Source: Pseudoscardovia radai (GTDB taxonomy: Bacteria; Actinomycetota; Actinomycetes; Actinomycetales; Bifidobacteriaceae). Taken from it: 64,000 nt of DNA. The notes below the pieces were generated by a model that did not search any database, was not told the DNA's origin, and saw nothing but the letters and a program-made list of their open reading frames with translations. How positions within the stretch are numbered: position 1 is the first letter of the stretch; each line of letters begins with the position of its first letter. The position numbers and the translations under genes are program-made. Location: contig NZ_MWWR01000004.1 in NCBI RefSeq assembly GCF_002259605.1, positions 62,001 to 126,000 on the forward strand, read 5' to 3'. Below are positions 34,701-43,530 of the stretch, in pieces.

Positions 34701-35801
34701 TCAGGCATCGCCCCAGCGGCGCAGGTGAATCGTCAGTTGCCGCAGCGACACCGGCTTATGCACATCGATTTTCCGACCCGACAGCTGCTCCAGTCGCTGC
34801 GCCACGCCGTGCACGAACTCCATCTGCTTCGCGGGCAGGCTCAGATCGTCGTGCGTGGCGCCGAGGCGCGTCCAACCGGCGTTGTTCAGAAGGTTGAATC
34901 GTCGAATGTCGCTTTCCCAGCGCTGCTCGTGCTGCTTGCCGTCATACTCGATCGCCAGCTTGTGCTCGCCGTATGCCAGATCGAGATAAAAACACGATGT
35001 GGACCGCCCGGAGTAATAGCCGCCCGCGCTCGCGTCGTCCACGGCCCCGCCGGTCGGCACCTCGATCCGCGGATTGACCTGCGGACACGGCAGCCCGCAC
35101 TGCATAAGCAACAGGCGCAAGCGCGTTTCCGCAAAGGAATCCGTGTTATCCCGCACCAGGTCGAGCGCGCGAAGGCATGTATCGAAACCGCGCGGGAGCT
35201 TGCGCCGCGGCTTCTTGCGCGTAGTGGCCGTGTTGTTCGCATCGTCTGCGTCTGCATCCGCGTTCGTGCCCGAGCTCCCCGTGGCGGAGGCGATCGTGGT
35301 GCCCGCGCCTGCTCGTTGCGATCCCCGCACCTCCTGGACGAAGGCAGACACGGACTGCCGCAGGCGCTCGGCGGTCGTGTACTTCATGTCACGGTTGCGG
35401 CGGAGCAGGGCGTCGCCGAGCATCGTGACATACCCGAGCCCCTCCGTGCGCGCGAGCATGATCCACGCAATCTCGGGCCTGACGATTCTCACGCCGTCGA
35501 TCAGCGTGGTCGGCATCGGGAAGCTCCAGCACGTCGGGGCCGTGCCGTGATATCGGTGGCGCGATGTCGCCGGCGTGGATACGACGACGAGCTCGTCGCT
35601 GTCGATGCCTTGCGGCACATCGATTCCCGCGGCGTGCAGTGCGGTCAGCCCGCCGAACACGAGCTCGCATCCGGCGCGCGCCTGCAGTGCCGAACATCGC
35701 TCGAGGGTTTCGGCTTGTCGGATCCGCACCTTTTGAGGGAACGGAATGCTTGTGTCTGCAATGATTTTCCGGCTCAGACCGGTCAGTTTGTTTTCGCTCA
35801 T
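34701..35801 (-). CDS. AbiEi-like protein with C-terminal DUF559/PD-(D/E)xK nuclease-like domain
   Basis: A 366-residue protein starting at ATG 35801. The N-terminal half has an AbiEi-type plan (FGGLTALHAAGID, DELVVVSTPATSRH, VRIVRPEIAWIMLAR). The C-terminal part (about 245-345) matches DUF559, a very-short-patch-repair-like endonuclease fold: FYLDLAYGEHKLAIEYDGKQ, where Asp and Glu precede a YDGKQH segment, then IRRFNLLNNAGW. The middle (160-210) is Asp/Ala/Thr-rich. No toxin partner adjoins it. It may be an orphan DNA-binding or nuclease protein of accessory type. A perfect 24-bp palindrome lies 177 bp upstream. Confidence 0.72.
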   Translation of the reverse strand: MSENKLTGLSRKIIADTSIPFPQKVRIRQAETLERCSALQARAGCELVFGGLTALHAAGIDVPQGIDSDELVVVSTPATSRHRYHGTAPTCWSFPMPTTLIDGVRIVRPEIAWIMLARTEGLGYVTMLGDALLRRNRDMKYTTAERLRQSVSAFVQEVRGSQRAGAGTTIASATGSSGTNADADADDANNTATTRKKPRRKLPRGFDTCLRALDLVRDNTDSFAETRLRLLLMQCGLPCPQVNPRIEVPTGGAVDDASAGGYYSGRSTSCFYLDLAYGEHKLAIEYDGKQHEQRWESDIRRFNLLNNAGWTRLGATHDDLSLPAKQMEFVHGVAQRLEQLSGRKIDVHKPVSLRQLTIHLRRWGDA

Positions 35802-35978
35802 GGCCCGACGCTAACCCGGCGCGCGCAATGACGCGGCCGATGTCGGACAATGTGGACGAAGCTCAGTCCATTTTGGGCCCCAAAAATCGTGTCATTGCGC
35901 GACACGCCTGAAATCAAAGGGGAAACAGGCTGTGGTGGAATTGTGAAGGCATGTGGATAACTCATTTTCGAAGGGCGT

Positions 35979-36014
35979 TTTTGTGCTCACGTGAGCACAA
36001 AATCCACGATTTTC
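35979..36014. promoter_or_regulatory. Perfect 24-bp palindrome plus GAATC-type motif
   Basis: TTTTGTGCTCAC (35979-35990) is immediately followed by its exact reverse complement GTGAGCACAAAA (35991-36002), with no loop, as expected for a dimeric regulator's operator. AATCCACGATTTTCCC (35999-36014) overlaps it. It lies upstream of the minus-strand AbiEi-like gene and of array A5/HD gene on the plus strand. Confidence 0.6.
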
Positions 36015-36094
36015 CCATCGCGCATGCGATGCGCGGCGTGTGAAGATGAATCGGGCCGGGGCGGGAGCGGGCCGAACGGGAGCGAAGGCGGGGC

Positions 36095-36480
36095 GACAGT
36101 GGAGCTCGCTGGTTGATGTCGTGCCAGTGAGGGCGACTGTTGGGGGGGAGTCGGTGTTGGGAACACTGGGCTTTTTGCGCAAGGGTCGGTCTTGCTGGTC
36201 GGTGCGGTGCCAGTGAGAGCTACTGTTGGCGGGGTAATCGTTGGGAATGCTCGTTCTGTTGCGAGACAGTGCCCTTCGCTGGTCGCTCCAGTGCCAGTGA
36301 GAGGCACTGTTGGGGGAGTATCTGTTGGGGATACTGGCCTTTTTGCGCAACGGTCGGTCTTGCTGGTCGCTGCGATGCCAGTGAGAGGCACTGTTGGGGG
36401 AGCTGGTGTTGGGAATACTGGTCTTGTTGCGCAACGGTGCCTCTCGCTGGTCGCCTCAGTGCCAGTGAGGGCCACTGTTG
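36095..36480 (+). repeat. 84-bp hairpin array A5, five units
   Basis: Units start at 36095, 36181, 36265, 36349 and 36433: spacing 86 (two extra G in the first linker), then exactly 84. The last right arm ends at 36480 and is followed immediately by GGGGAGG, the Shine-Dalgarno of the HD gene; the same GGGGGAG begins the internal linkers. Confidence 0.9.
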
Positions 36481-36492
36481 GGGGAGGCGGCG

Positions 36493-37224
36493 ATGCATGA
36501 TAGCGGTATGGAATTCGTCGCACTTGAGGACGCGCGGGGCCTGACCCGATTCGACATCGACCGGCTTGCCGCGCTGCATCGTGCGCTGGCCCCGTCCGCG
36601 CACGCCTATGACATCATCCACACGCATTGCGAAATCGTGGCGCGCCTGGCGCTGAGCGTCGCGCGCGCCCGCGGCTACGAGGCGGGAGATCCGAACGATT
36701 TCGAACCGCACCCCATCCCCGGGAGCATGTCCACAACAACGCCCCCCGTCATCAACGAGCGCCTCCTCGTCATGGGCGGCCTCATCCACGACATCGGCAC
36801 CTACCAGCTCATCAAGCATGACGGCTCCGACGGCGAACCCCTGCGCTTCAAACATTCCAAGTACATCCAGCACGGCCTGCGCGGCTACAAGCTGCTGCGC
36901 GCCTGCGGCTTCGACGAGGCGCTCGCGCTGTTCGCCCGCAACCACACGGGCATCGGCCTGACCGCGCGCATGGTGCAGGACCAGGACCTCCCGCTGCCGG
37001 TGGCGGATTACGTGCCGGTCACTCTCGAGCAGGACCTCGTGATGTACGCCGACAAATTCCACACGAAATCCGACCCCGCGGAATTCGTGGGCTTTGACCG
37101 CTGCATCCGCCGCGCCGCGAAGCACGGCGAGGCGAACGCGCAGGGCATGCGCGACCTCATCGACCGCTACGGCATGCCCCCGGTCGAGGCGGGCGCCGCG
37201 GAATACGGCATGGTGCTGCGCTGA
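36493..37224 (+). CDS. HD-superfamily metal-dependent phosphohydrolase
   Basis: A 243-residue protein. ATG 36493 lies five bases after GGGGAGG, which is itself the first part of the 84-bp repeat linker; ATG 36508 is an alternative without a site. HD-domain ligands are visible: IIHTHCEIVARLAL, MGGLIHDIGTYQL (the HD pair), ALFARNHTGIG and YADKFHTKSDP (final Asp). These enzymes hydrolyse phosphomonoesters or nucleotides in the cytoplasm; the substrate is unknown. The gene is convergent with upp, and a dyad-motif pair separates them. Confidence 0.86.
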   Translation: MHDSGMEFVALEDARGLTRFDIDRLAALHRALAPSAHAYDIIHTHCEIVARLALSVARARGYEAGDPNDFEPHPIPGSMSTTTPPVINERLLVMGGLIHDIGTYQLIKHDGSDGEPLRFKHSKYIQHGLRGYKLLRACGFDEALALFARNHTGIGLTARMVQDQDLPLPVADYVPVTLEQDLVMYADKFHTKSDPAEFVGFDRCIRRAAKHGEANAQGMRDLIDRYGMPPVEAGAAEYGMVLR

Positions 37225-37237
37225 CCGGAGGTGCCGC

Positions 37238-37286
37238 GGAGAATCCACGATTCTCCCTGCGTGCACACGTCAGGAGAATCGTGGAT
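37238..37286. promoter_or_regulatory. Dyad-motif pair between convergent genes (possible bidirectional terminator)
   Basis: GGAGAATC-CAC-GATTCTCC at 37238-37256 is a perfect dyad with 8-bp arms. A second motif, AGGAGAATCGTGGAT at 37272-37286, is its reverse complement over 13-14 bases, so the two can also pair with each other. It lies between the HD gene and upp stops. Confidence 0.6.
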
Positions 37287-37298
37287 CGCGGGAACCCC

Positions 37299-37943
37299 TC
37301 AGTCCACGACCCCGTACAGGCGGTCGCCGGCGTCGCCGAGGCCCGGGACGATATACGCCTGCTCGTTGAGGTGGTCGTCGAGCGCGCATGTGACCACATG
37401 GAAGTCGATGGACGGCGACACCTCGGTTTCGAGGCGCTTGATGCCCTCGGGCGCGGCGATGACGTTCAGCGACGTAATCGTGCGCGCGCCACGCTCGTAC
37501 AGGTAGTTGATCGCTGCCACAAGCGTGCCGCCGGTAGCGAGCATGGGGTCGAGCAGGAAGCACTGGCGGCCGCTGAGGTCGTCGGGCAGACGGTTCGCGT
37601 AGGTGATGATGTCGAGCGTGCGCTCGTCGCGCTTCATGCCGAGGAATCCGACCTCGGCGGTGGGCAGAAGCGTCATCATGCCGTCGAGCATGCCGAGGCC
37701 GGCGCGCAGGATCGGCACGATCATCGGCCGCGGGTCGGTGATGCGCTTGCCGACGGTATGCGCCACAGGGGTGTCGACGGGCACGTCCTCGACGGTGAGG
37801 TCACGCGTCGCCTCGTATGCCTCGAGGGTGACGAGTTCGGAGACAAGCTGACGGAAGGTGGCGGACGGGGTGTCCTTGCTGCGAAGGACGGTGAGCTTGT
37901 GGTCGACGAGCGGATGGTCGAGCACGGTGAGTTTCATTGTCAT
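37299..37943 (-). CDS. upp: Uracil phosphoribosyltransferase
   Basis: A 214-residue protein. ATG 37943 ([11 protein letters not shown]) is used; ATG 37937 is equally possible and neither has a strong site. [27 protein letters not shown], the PRPP-binding [14 protein letters not shown] and the uracil-binding [15 protein letters not shown] are all present. It converts uracil and PRPP to UMP in pyrimidine salvage. It is divergent from tadA with only 44 bp between the starts, so the promoters overlap. Confidence 0.97.
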   Translation of the reverse strand: MTMKLTVLDHPLVDHKLTVLRSKDTPSATFRQLVSELVTLEAYEATRDLTVEDVPVDTPVAHTVGKRITDPRPMIVPILRAGLGMLDGMMTLLPTAEVGFLGMKRDERTLDIITYANRLPDDLSGRQCFLLDPMLATGGTLVAAINYLYERGARTITSLNVIAAPEGIKRLETEVSPSIDFHVVTCALDDHLNEQAYIVPGLGDAGDRLYGVVD

Positions 37944-37987
37944 GCCTACAGGATACGCCGCGCCCGCGGTGCCGTTTTTCCCATACG

Positions 37988-38491
37988 ATGGACCCCGTGA
38001 AGTCATCGGATGAATTGTCGAAACCCGCGCCCGCCCCATCCCCCTGGAACCGCGCGATGGACGCGGCCCTGGACGAGGCCCGCGCCGCGCTCGACTCGGG
38101 CGACGTGCCGGTCGGCGCCGTCGTGCTGGACGCCGACGGAGCCATCGTGGCGCGCGGGCGCAATATGCGCGAACGCCACCTCGACCCGTCCTCGCATGCC
38201 GAGGTGGAGGCCCTGCGCGCCGCCGCCCGCGCGCTTGGGCGCTGGAACCTCGACGGCTGCACGCTTGTGGTGACGCTCGAGCCGTGCCCCATGTGCGCGG
38301 GCGCGGCGGTCAGCGCGCATGTCTCGCGCATTGTGTTCGGTGCGTGGGACGCGAAAATGGGCGCGTGCGGCTCGGTGTGGGATATCCCGCGAGATCCGCA
38401 TGTCGGCGCGTTCCCCGAGGTGTACGGCGGCGTGCGCGGCGAGGAATGCTCACGATTGCTCCGCGCCTCCTTCCGCACCCTGCGCTCCTAG
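37988..38491 (+). CDS. tadA: tRNA(adenine34) deaminase TadA
   Basis: A 167-residue zinc deaminase. [12 protein letters not shown] holds the His ligand and catalytic Glu; [13 protein letters not shown] holds the two Cys ligands; [15 protein letters not shown] is the family substrate loop. ATG 37988 is one choice and GTG 37997 another; no Shine-Dalgarno precedes either, so a leaderless message is likely. The enzyme makes inosine at the wobble position of tRNA-Arg(ACG). Confidence 0.94.
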   Translation: MDPVKSSDELSKPAPAPSPWNRAMDAALDEARAALDSGDVPVGAVVLDADGAIVARGRNMRERHLDPSSHAEVEALRAAARALGRWNLDGCTLVVTLEPCPMCAGAAVSAHVSRIVFGAWDAKMGACGSVWDIPRDPHVGAFPEVYGGVRGEECSRLLRASFRTLRS

Positions 38492-38714
38492 CGCACCGGC
38501 CTTCGGGGCGCCCGCGTCTCCCGCCCCCCGGCTCGACGTCTCCCGCTCCCGCGCCCCCTGCCCCGGCTCTCGGCGCGTCGCATGTGCAGAATCGCGGCAT
38601 ATTTCACCCCGCCGCGCCCAAGGCGGCCCGATCGGGTGCACGATGGACGAAGATGGAAAACCGTGCCGGAACGGCCGATGCGCGTGTTCCGGCGTTTGCT
38701 TGTCGGGAGGAATC

Positions 38715-40250
38715 ATGGAATCCATGCTTGCCCCGGGGCGCGGCGCGCGGAAGGAACAAGGCGGTTCCCGGTCCGCGGCCGACGATACTATGCCGGGCGC
38801 CGGCACAATCGTATGGGGCCCCGACGCCCCGCTCGACCCCGACGCCGCCACCACGGCCGGGCTTCTCGCCGCAGACCCGGACTCCGCGCGCCCGCGCCCG
38901 CGCCGCACGCCGCCCGCGGCGGCGGTCGTTCCGCTCGCCATCGAGCATGTCGCCATCGTGGCATGCGACGGATCGCGCTGCATCTTCCCGGACTCCACCG
39001 TGCTCGTCAACGCGCAGGGCGTGATCGAGCGCATCGGCGAATCCGACGCGCTCGACCCGTATATACCGCGCGAATACCGGCGCATTCCGGGCCGCGGCCG
39101 CTTCCTCATGCCGGGGCTCGTCAACCTGCATGCGCACGGCTTCTCCGACGGCGCCCTCGGCGCCTTCGGCGGCCCCAAGGTGCGCGCGTTCCATGCCTTC
39201 CGCCACTCCTTCCTTGGCCGCACGGCCCGCGCCCGGCGCGACCTTGACTTCGCGCGCTCCATGATGGCCGAACAGCTCGCGGCCGGCGTCACCACGGTGC
39301 GCACGGGCGGCGACATGGGCTACGAGATGGTGGCGCTGCGCGACGCGGTGAACGCGCGCGAGATGGTGGGCCCGCGCATCGTGGCGTCCGGCCCCACCAT
39401 CGGCACGCCGCACGGCCGCCGCACGAGCCGCCGGATGCTCGATGCCTCCACGCTCGAGGCCGCGCGCGACAGCTGCCGGCGCAATATCGAGGCCGGCGTC
39501 AACTGCCTCTCGCTGTCGATCACGGCCGACGCGGGCGACGACATCGACGTCAGCGAGCTGAGCCATGTGCAGATGACCGAGCGCCAGATCCGCGCCGTCT
39601 GCGCCGAGGCGCACCGACGGGGCCTGCTTGTGGCCGCCCGGTGCCTGAGCTCCCAGGCCGTGCATACGGCGCTGCTCGCGGGCGCCGACATCGTGGAGCA
39701 CGGCGCGGCGCTCGACCGCGAGTCGCTGCGCCTGCTGCGCCGCAATCCGCTGTCGCTGCGCGGCTGGAGCGCCCTCGTGCCCATGCTGTTCGAGGCGCAG
39801 ACGCGCGCCACGCTGCCGCAAAGCGAGCTGGGGCAGTCCGACGCGGCGCGCGCGAACGCCCGGCTTGTCTGCGACGGCGTGGCGAAAGGCGTGCGCCAGG
39901 CCGATCTCGCGGATGTGGCGATCGGCGTGGGAACGGATTCCGGCGTCACCTTCATGCCGCAGTACGCGATGTGGCGCGAGCTCGACGCACTCGTGCGCTT
40001 CGGCGGGCTGACGCGGGCGCAGGCGCTGCATTGCGCCACGCTGCAGGGCGCGCGCATCCTCGGCATCGAGAGGGTGACGGGCTCCATCGAGGAAGGCAAA
40101 TACGCCGACCTCGTGATGCTCGAGGGCAATCCGCTGCGCCATCTGCGCGAGCTGGAAAGCCCCACGCTTGTTGTGGCGCGCGGGGTGGCGCTGTGGAAGC
40201 CGCGACCGCGCCGTTTGCCCGAGCTCGACCGTATGCTCGACGTGATATAG
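38715..40250 (+). CDS. Amidohydrolase-superfamily metallohydrolase
   Basis: A 511-residue protein starting at ATG 38715, five bases after GGGAGG. After a 75-residue low-complexity Pro/Asp/Ala lead, the composite beta-sandwich/TIM barrel follows: LMPGLVNLHAHGFSDG with the HxH metal pair, AAGVTTVRTGGDMGY, IVEHGAALD, VGTDSGVTF with the catalytic Asp, and the C-terminal GSIEEGKYADLVMLEGNPLR. The layout is closest to imidazolonepropionase/prolidase-like amidohydrolases; the substrate is unknown. Its stop codon lies in the first copy of a 20-bp duplication. Confidence 0.86.
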   Translation: MESMLAPGRGARKEQGGSRSAADDTMPGAGTIVWGPDAPLDPDAATTAGLLAADPDSARPRPRRTPPAAAVVPLAIEHVAIVACDGSRCIFPDSTVLVNAQGVIERIGESDALDPYIPREYRRIPGRGRFLMPGLVNLHAHGFSDGALGAFGGPKVRAFHAFRHSFLGRTARARRDLDFARSMMAEQLAAGVTTVRTGGDMGYEMVALRDAVNAREMVGPRIVASGPTIGTPHGRRTSRRMLDASTLEAARDSCRRNIEAGVNCLSLSITADAGDDIDVSELSHVQMTERQIRAVCAEAHRRGLLVAARCLSSQAVHTALLAGADIVEHGAALDRESLRLLRRNPLSLRGWSALVPMLFEAQTRATLPQSELGQSDAARANARLVCDGVAKGVRQADLADVAIGVGTDSGVTFMPQYAMWRELDALVRFGGLTRAQALHCATLQGARILGIERVTGSIEEGKYADLVMLEGNPLRHLRELESPTLVVARGVALWKPRPRRLPELDRMLDVI

Positions 40251-40278
40251 CGATACGAGACGTGATATAGCGATACGA
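40239..40278 (+). repeat. 20-bp tandem duplication spanning a stop codon
   Basis: GACGTGATATAGCGATACGA occurs twice head-to-tail. The first copy contains the amidohydrolase stop; the second copy forms the spacer up to the alpha-glucosidase ribosome site. It is probably a recent slippage event. Confidence 0.9.
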
Positions 40279-40288
40279 AAGGATGGAC

Positions 40289-42109
40289 ATGACCTCGACG
40301 CAGAGAATCGAACTGCCCGACGGCGTGCGCACGAACGGCGCCGACCCCAACCCGTGGTGGGCGAATTCCGTGGTGTACCAGATCTACCCGCGCTCCTTCC
40401 AGGACACGAACGGCGACGGCATCGGCGACCTCAAGGGCATCACGAGCCGCCTCGACTACCTCGCGCGCCTGGGCGTCGACGTGATCTGGCTGAGCCCGGT
40501 GTACAAGTCGCCGCAGGACGACAACGGCTACGACATCGCCGACTACCGCCAGATCGACCCGATGTTCGGCACCATGGACGACATGGACGAGCTGCTCGCC
40601 ACCGCGCACAGGCTCGGCATGAAGGTGGTCATGGACCTTGTGGTGAACCACACCTCCGACGAGCATCCGTGGTTCCAGGCGAGCCGCGACGCGAACGACC
40701 CGCACGCCGACTGGTACTGGTGGCGCCCCGCCAAGCCCGGCCACGAGCCCGGCACGCCCGGCGCGGAGCCGAACCACTGGGGCTCCTATTTCGGCGGCAG
40801 CGCCTGGCAGTACGATGCGAAGCGCGGCGAGTACTACCTGCACCAGTTTTCGAAGAAACAGCCCGACCTCAACTGGGAGAACCCCGAGGTGCGCCACGCG
40901 GTGTACGACATGATGAACTGGTGGATGGACCGCGGCATCGACGGCTTCCGCATGGACGTCATCACGCTGATCTCCAAGCACCTGGGCCCCAACGGCGAGA
41001 TGGAGGACGGCGAGATCGGCCCCGAGGGCTACTCGAACGTCTACTGGTTCTGCGAGGACGGCCCGCGCCTCGACGAGTTCCTGCAGGAGATGCACCGCGA
41101 GGTGTTCGACGGGCGCGAGGGCTACCTCACGGTCGGCGAGGGCACGGGCATCGACGGCGGGCCGCGCGACGAGTTCATCACCGATCCGCGCAACCGCGAG
41201 CTCGACATGCTGTTCGTGTTCACGCATCTGGACATCGACCATGGCGAGGGCGGCAAGTGGACGCCCAAGCCCATGCGCCTGACGGATCTCAAGCGCACGA
41301 TGGCCGCGCAGCAGAACGCCGTGGCAAGCCACGGGTGGGCGAGCATCTTCCTCGATAACCACGACCAGCCGCGCGTGGTGAGCCGCTGGGGTGACACCAC
41401 AACCGACGAGCTGCGCGTGAAATCCGCGAAGGCTCTGGCCCTGCTCGCACATCTGCACCGCGGAACGCCGTATATCTACCAGGGCGAGGAGCTCGGCATG
41501 ACGAACGCCGGCTTCACGCGCCTCGACCAGTACCGCGACCTGGAGTCGATCAACATGTACCACCAGCGCGTCGACGAGGCCAAGGTGGAGTCGGCAGAAG
41601 ACATGATGGCCGGTCTCGCCGCGCAGTCGCGCGACAACGCCCGCACGCCGATGCAGTGGGACTCCACTCCATACGCGGGCTTCACGGCGGCGGACGCGCC
41701 GGCCAAGCCGTGGATCGAGGTGAACCCGAACCATACGACGATCAACGCCGAGGACGAGGTGGCCGATCCGGACTCCGTGTTCGCCTTCTACCAGCGCCTT
41801 ATAGAGCTGCGCCACACGAACCCCATCGTGGCGGCCGGCGACTGGAAGCTGCTCGATCCCGACGACGAGCAGGTCTACGATTTCCTGCGCTCGCTTCCGG
41901 AGGAGAACCCCGAGGAACGCCGCTCCCTTCTCGTCATCGTCAACTGCGGCTCAACTTCCGCGCATATTCCGCATGACGCCGCCGAGCTCATCCACGGCGC
42001 GGTCGACGCCTCGCGCATCGTGCTGTCGACCACCGACCCCGACATGGCGGCCGCAAGCCTGCTTCTTGGCAAGCTGTCGCCATGGGAGGGAATCGTCTAC
42101 CAGCTGTAG
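40289..42109 (+). CDS. GH13 alpha-glucosidase / oligo-1,6-glucosidase
   Basis: A 606-residue cytoplasmic enzyme with no signal peptide. ATG 40289 is preferred, five bases after GAAAGGA, over ATG 40283 inside that site. Catalytic residues fit GH13: nucleophile Asp223 in GFRMDVI, acid/base Glu284 in TVGEGTG and Asp359 in LDNHDQPR. QPDLNWENPEVR is the fifth conserved region typical of oligo-1,6-glucosidase and alpha-glucosidase. It would release glucose from imported alpha-glucosides such as isomaltose, maltose, panose or sucrose-type substrates. The LacI regulator and MFS transporter downstream make a likely functional unit. Confidence 0.92.
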   Translation: MTSTQRIELPDGVRTNGADPNPWWANSVVYQIYPRSFQDTNGDGIGDLKGITSRLDYLARLGVDVIWLSPVYKSPQDDNGYDIADYRQIDPMFGTMDDMDELLATAHRLGMKVVMDLVVNHTSDEHPWFQASRDANDPHADWYWWRPAKPGHEPGTPGAEPNHWGSYFGGSAWQYDAKRGEYYLHQFSKKQPDLNWENPEVRHAVYDMMNWWMDRGIDGFRMDVITLISKHLGPNGEMEDGEIGPEGYSNVYWFCEDGPRLDEFLQEMHREVFDGREGYLTVGEGTGIDGGPRDEFITDPRNRELDMLFVFTHLDIDHGEGGKWTPKPMRLTDLKRTMAAQQNAVASHGWASIFLDNHDQPRVVSRWGDTTTDELRVKSAKALALLAHLHRGTPYIYQGEELGMTNAGFTRLDQYRDLESINMYHQRVDEAKVESAEDMMAGLAAQSRDNARTPMQWDSTPYAGFTAADAPAKPWIEVNPNHTTINAEDEVADPDSVFAFYQRLIELRHTNPIVAAGDWKLLDPDDEQVYDFLRSLPEENPEERRSLLVIVNCGSTSAHIPHDAAELIHGAVDASRIVLSTTDPDMAAASLLLGKLSPWEGIVYQL

Positions 42110-42134
42110 GCAGGTCGACGCGACGGATGCGGGG

Positions 42135-42176
42135 GCTCCGCCGGTGCTTTTCTCGGCGCCGGCGGGGCTTTCTTTT
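42135..42176 (+). terminator. Rho-independent terminator of the alpha-glucosidase gene
   Basis: Arms GCTCCGCCGG (42135-42144) and CCGGCGGGGC (42159-42168; one mismatched or wobble pair) followed by TTTCTTTT. Confidence 0.9.
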
Positions 42177-42180
42177 AACT

Positions 42181-42226
42181 CACCGTAAAGTTACGGTGGC
42201 ATGACGTGTCCGGCGTGGTATTATTC
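42181..42226 (+). promoter_or_regulatory. 18-bp operator-like palindrome and -10 box upstream of the LacI gene
   Basis: CACCGTAA-AG-TTACGGTG (42181-42198) is a perfect dyad with a short centre, as LacI-type operators are. TATTAT near 42218-42223 is a good -10 hexamer. About 235 bp then separate it from the regulator's start, with no other gene seen there, so the leader is long. Autoregulation is the simplest reading. Confidence 0.6.
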
Positions 42227-42459
42227 AGGTAACACGCGGACGCACCATGCAGGAAACCCTATGGTTTCGGGCCGATTTGTGCTGTCGAGACGTACGTTTC
42301 ACGGATCCAGGGTAGTGAAGGGCGTCGCGCCGCGGCAGAGAATCGCGCGTGTGTTCCGTCGCAACCGGATCGGGGGCCTTGGGCTTCGTCGGGATGCGCG
42401 ACGGGGCTCTTCGGGGCGTTGGATAGAGCGCTCGCGATGCGGTTAGCAGGAGGTCATCG

Positions 42460-43485
42460 ATGGTTGGCATGAGAGACGTCGCCAATGCGGCGGGCGTGTC
42501 GCTCAGCACTGTGTCCCTCGTGGTCAATGGTTCGGGCTATGTCTCCGATGCCATGCGCGAGAAAGTGCTCAAGACCATCTCCGACATGGGCTACGAGCCC
42601 CGCAAGCATGTGCGGTCGGCCGCCCGATGCGGCATGGTCGGCGTTATCGTCCCCACGCTGCGCCATCCCTTCTTCGCCTCGCTGATTTCCGAGATTGCCA
42701 AGCAACTCGCCGTCATCGACGAAATCCCCCTGATCCTCGGCACCAACGAATACGCGGGGGCCGATGGCATCTGCGCCGACATGCTGCGCCATCGCAAGCT
42801 CGATGGCATCATCGTGTGCTCGCATACCTCGGGCACGGCCGCCGAACTCTCGACCATCAACGCGCCGATCGTGGCCTTCGACCGCTACCTGCACCCCTCC
42901 ATCCCCGTGGTCAACAGCGACCATATGCAGGGCGCGCATCTTGTGGCGGAGCTGCTCGTCGGCACCGGCGTGCAGCGCGTCATCGAGATGGGCGGGCCGC
43001 GCTCGCAGTTCCATGACATCCCGATCGACGAGGAGGGCAACGACACCTCCTTCCCGACCACGCACTACCACCGCACCCTCGAGGAGGAGCTTGCCAAGAA
43101 CGGCGTGCGCGTCGAGTACATGCAGGTCAGCGATGTGTCCGATATGTCCCTGTTTCGCAAGGTGGCGGCGGCCGCTTTCGAGAAGCAGGAGAAGGTCGAC
43201 GCGATCGTGGCGCCCGACATGGCGGCCGCGTATTCCGTGCAGCAGGCGCTGCTGCGCGGCATCGAGATTCCCAAGCAGCTCCAGGTGGTGGCTTACGACG
43301 GTACTATCGTCACCGACATGGCGGGCATGCGCATCACGGCGGTGCGGCAGAACGTGGGCGCGATTGCGCGCGGGCTCGTCACGACGCTGAACCAGGAGAT
43401 CGAGCGCGGCGGGAAGCTGCGCGATCGCAAGGTGGAGCACAAGCTCGTTCCCGTGCGGCTGGTGACGGGGGATACGACGCGCTGA
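42460..43485 (+). CDS. LacI-family transcriptional regulator
   Basis: A 341-residue repressor starting at ATG 42460 after AGGAGG. The N-terminal helix-turn-helix is complete (MRDVANAAGVSLSTVSLVVN, then SDAMREKVLKTISDMGY as hinge approach). The sugar-binding periplasmic-fold domain follows: VGVIVPTLRHPFFASLISEI, DGIIVCSHTSG, APIVAFDRYL and VVAYDGTIVTDMAGM. It is flanked by the alpha-glucosidase and an MFS sugar transporter, so it probably controls both in response to a sugar. Palindromes at 42181 and 43513 are candidate operators. Confidence 0.94.
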   Translation: MVGMRDVANAAGVSLSTVSLVVNGSGYVSDAMREKVLKTISDMGYEPRKHVRSAARCGMVGVIVPTLRHPFFASLISEIAKQLAVIDEIPLILGTNEYAGADGICADMLRHRKLDGIIVCSHTSGTAAELSTINAPIVAFDRYLHPSIPVVNSDHMQGAHLVAELLVGTGVQRVIEMGGPRSQFHDIPIDEEGNDTSFPTTHYHRTLEEELAKNGVRVEYMQVSDVSDMSLFRKVAAAAFEKQEKVDAIVAPDMAAAYSVQQALLRGIEIPKQLQVVAYDGTIVTDMAGMRITAVRQNVGAIARGLVTTLNQEIERGGKLRDRKVEHKLVPVRLVTGDTTR

Positions 43486-43512
43486 GCGCGCGGATGCGCC
43501 TTTCTTTTGTTT

Positions 43513-43530
43513 CGTCACGAAATCGTGACG
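43513..43530. promoter_or_regulatory. 18-bp operator-like palindrome upstream of the MFS sugar transporter
   Basis: CGTCACGA-AA-TCGTGACG is a perfect dyad with the same length and spacing as the 42181 palindrome. No U-run follows, which argues against a terminator. TACTAT near 43564 is a possible -10 box. About 190 bp of untranslated sequence then lead to the transporter start. Confidence 0.6.

Noticed and set aside
42201-42446. Short frame between the operator and the LacI gene
   Set aside because: It has no ribosome site, is Arg-rich in the manner of out-of-frame GC-rich sequence, and is best seen as untranslated leader.
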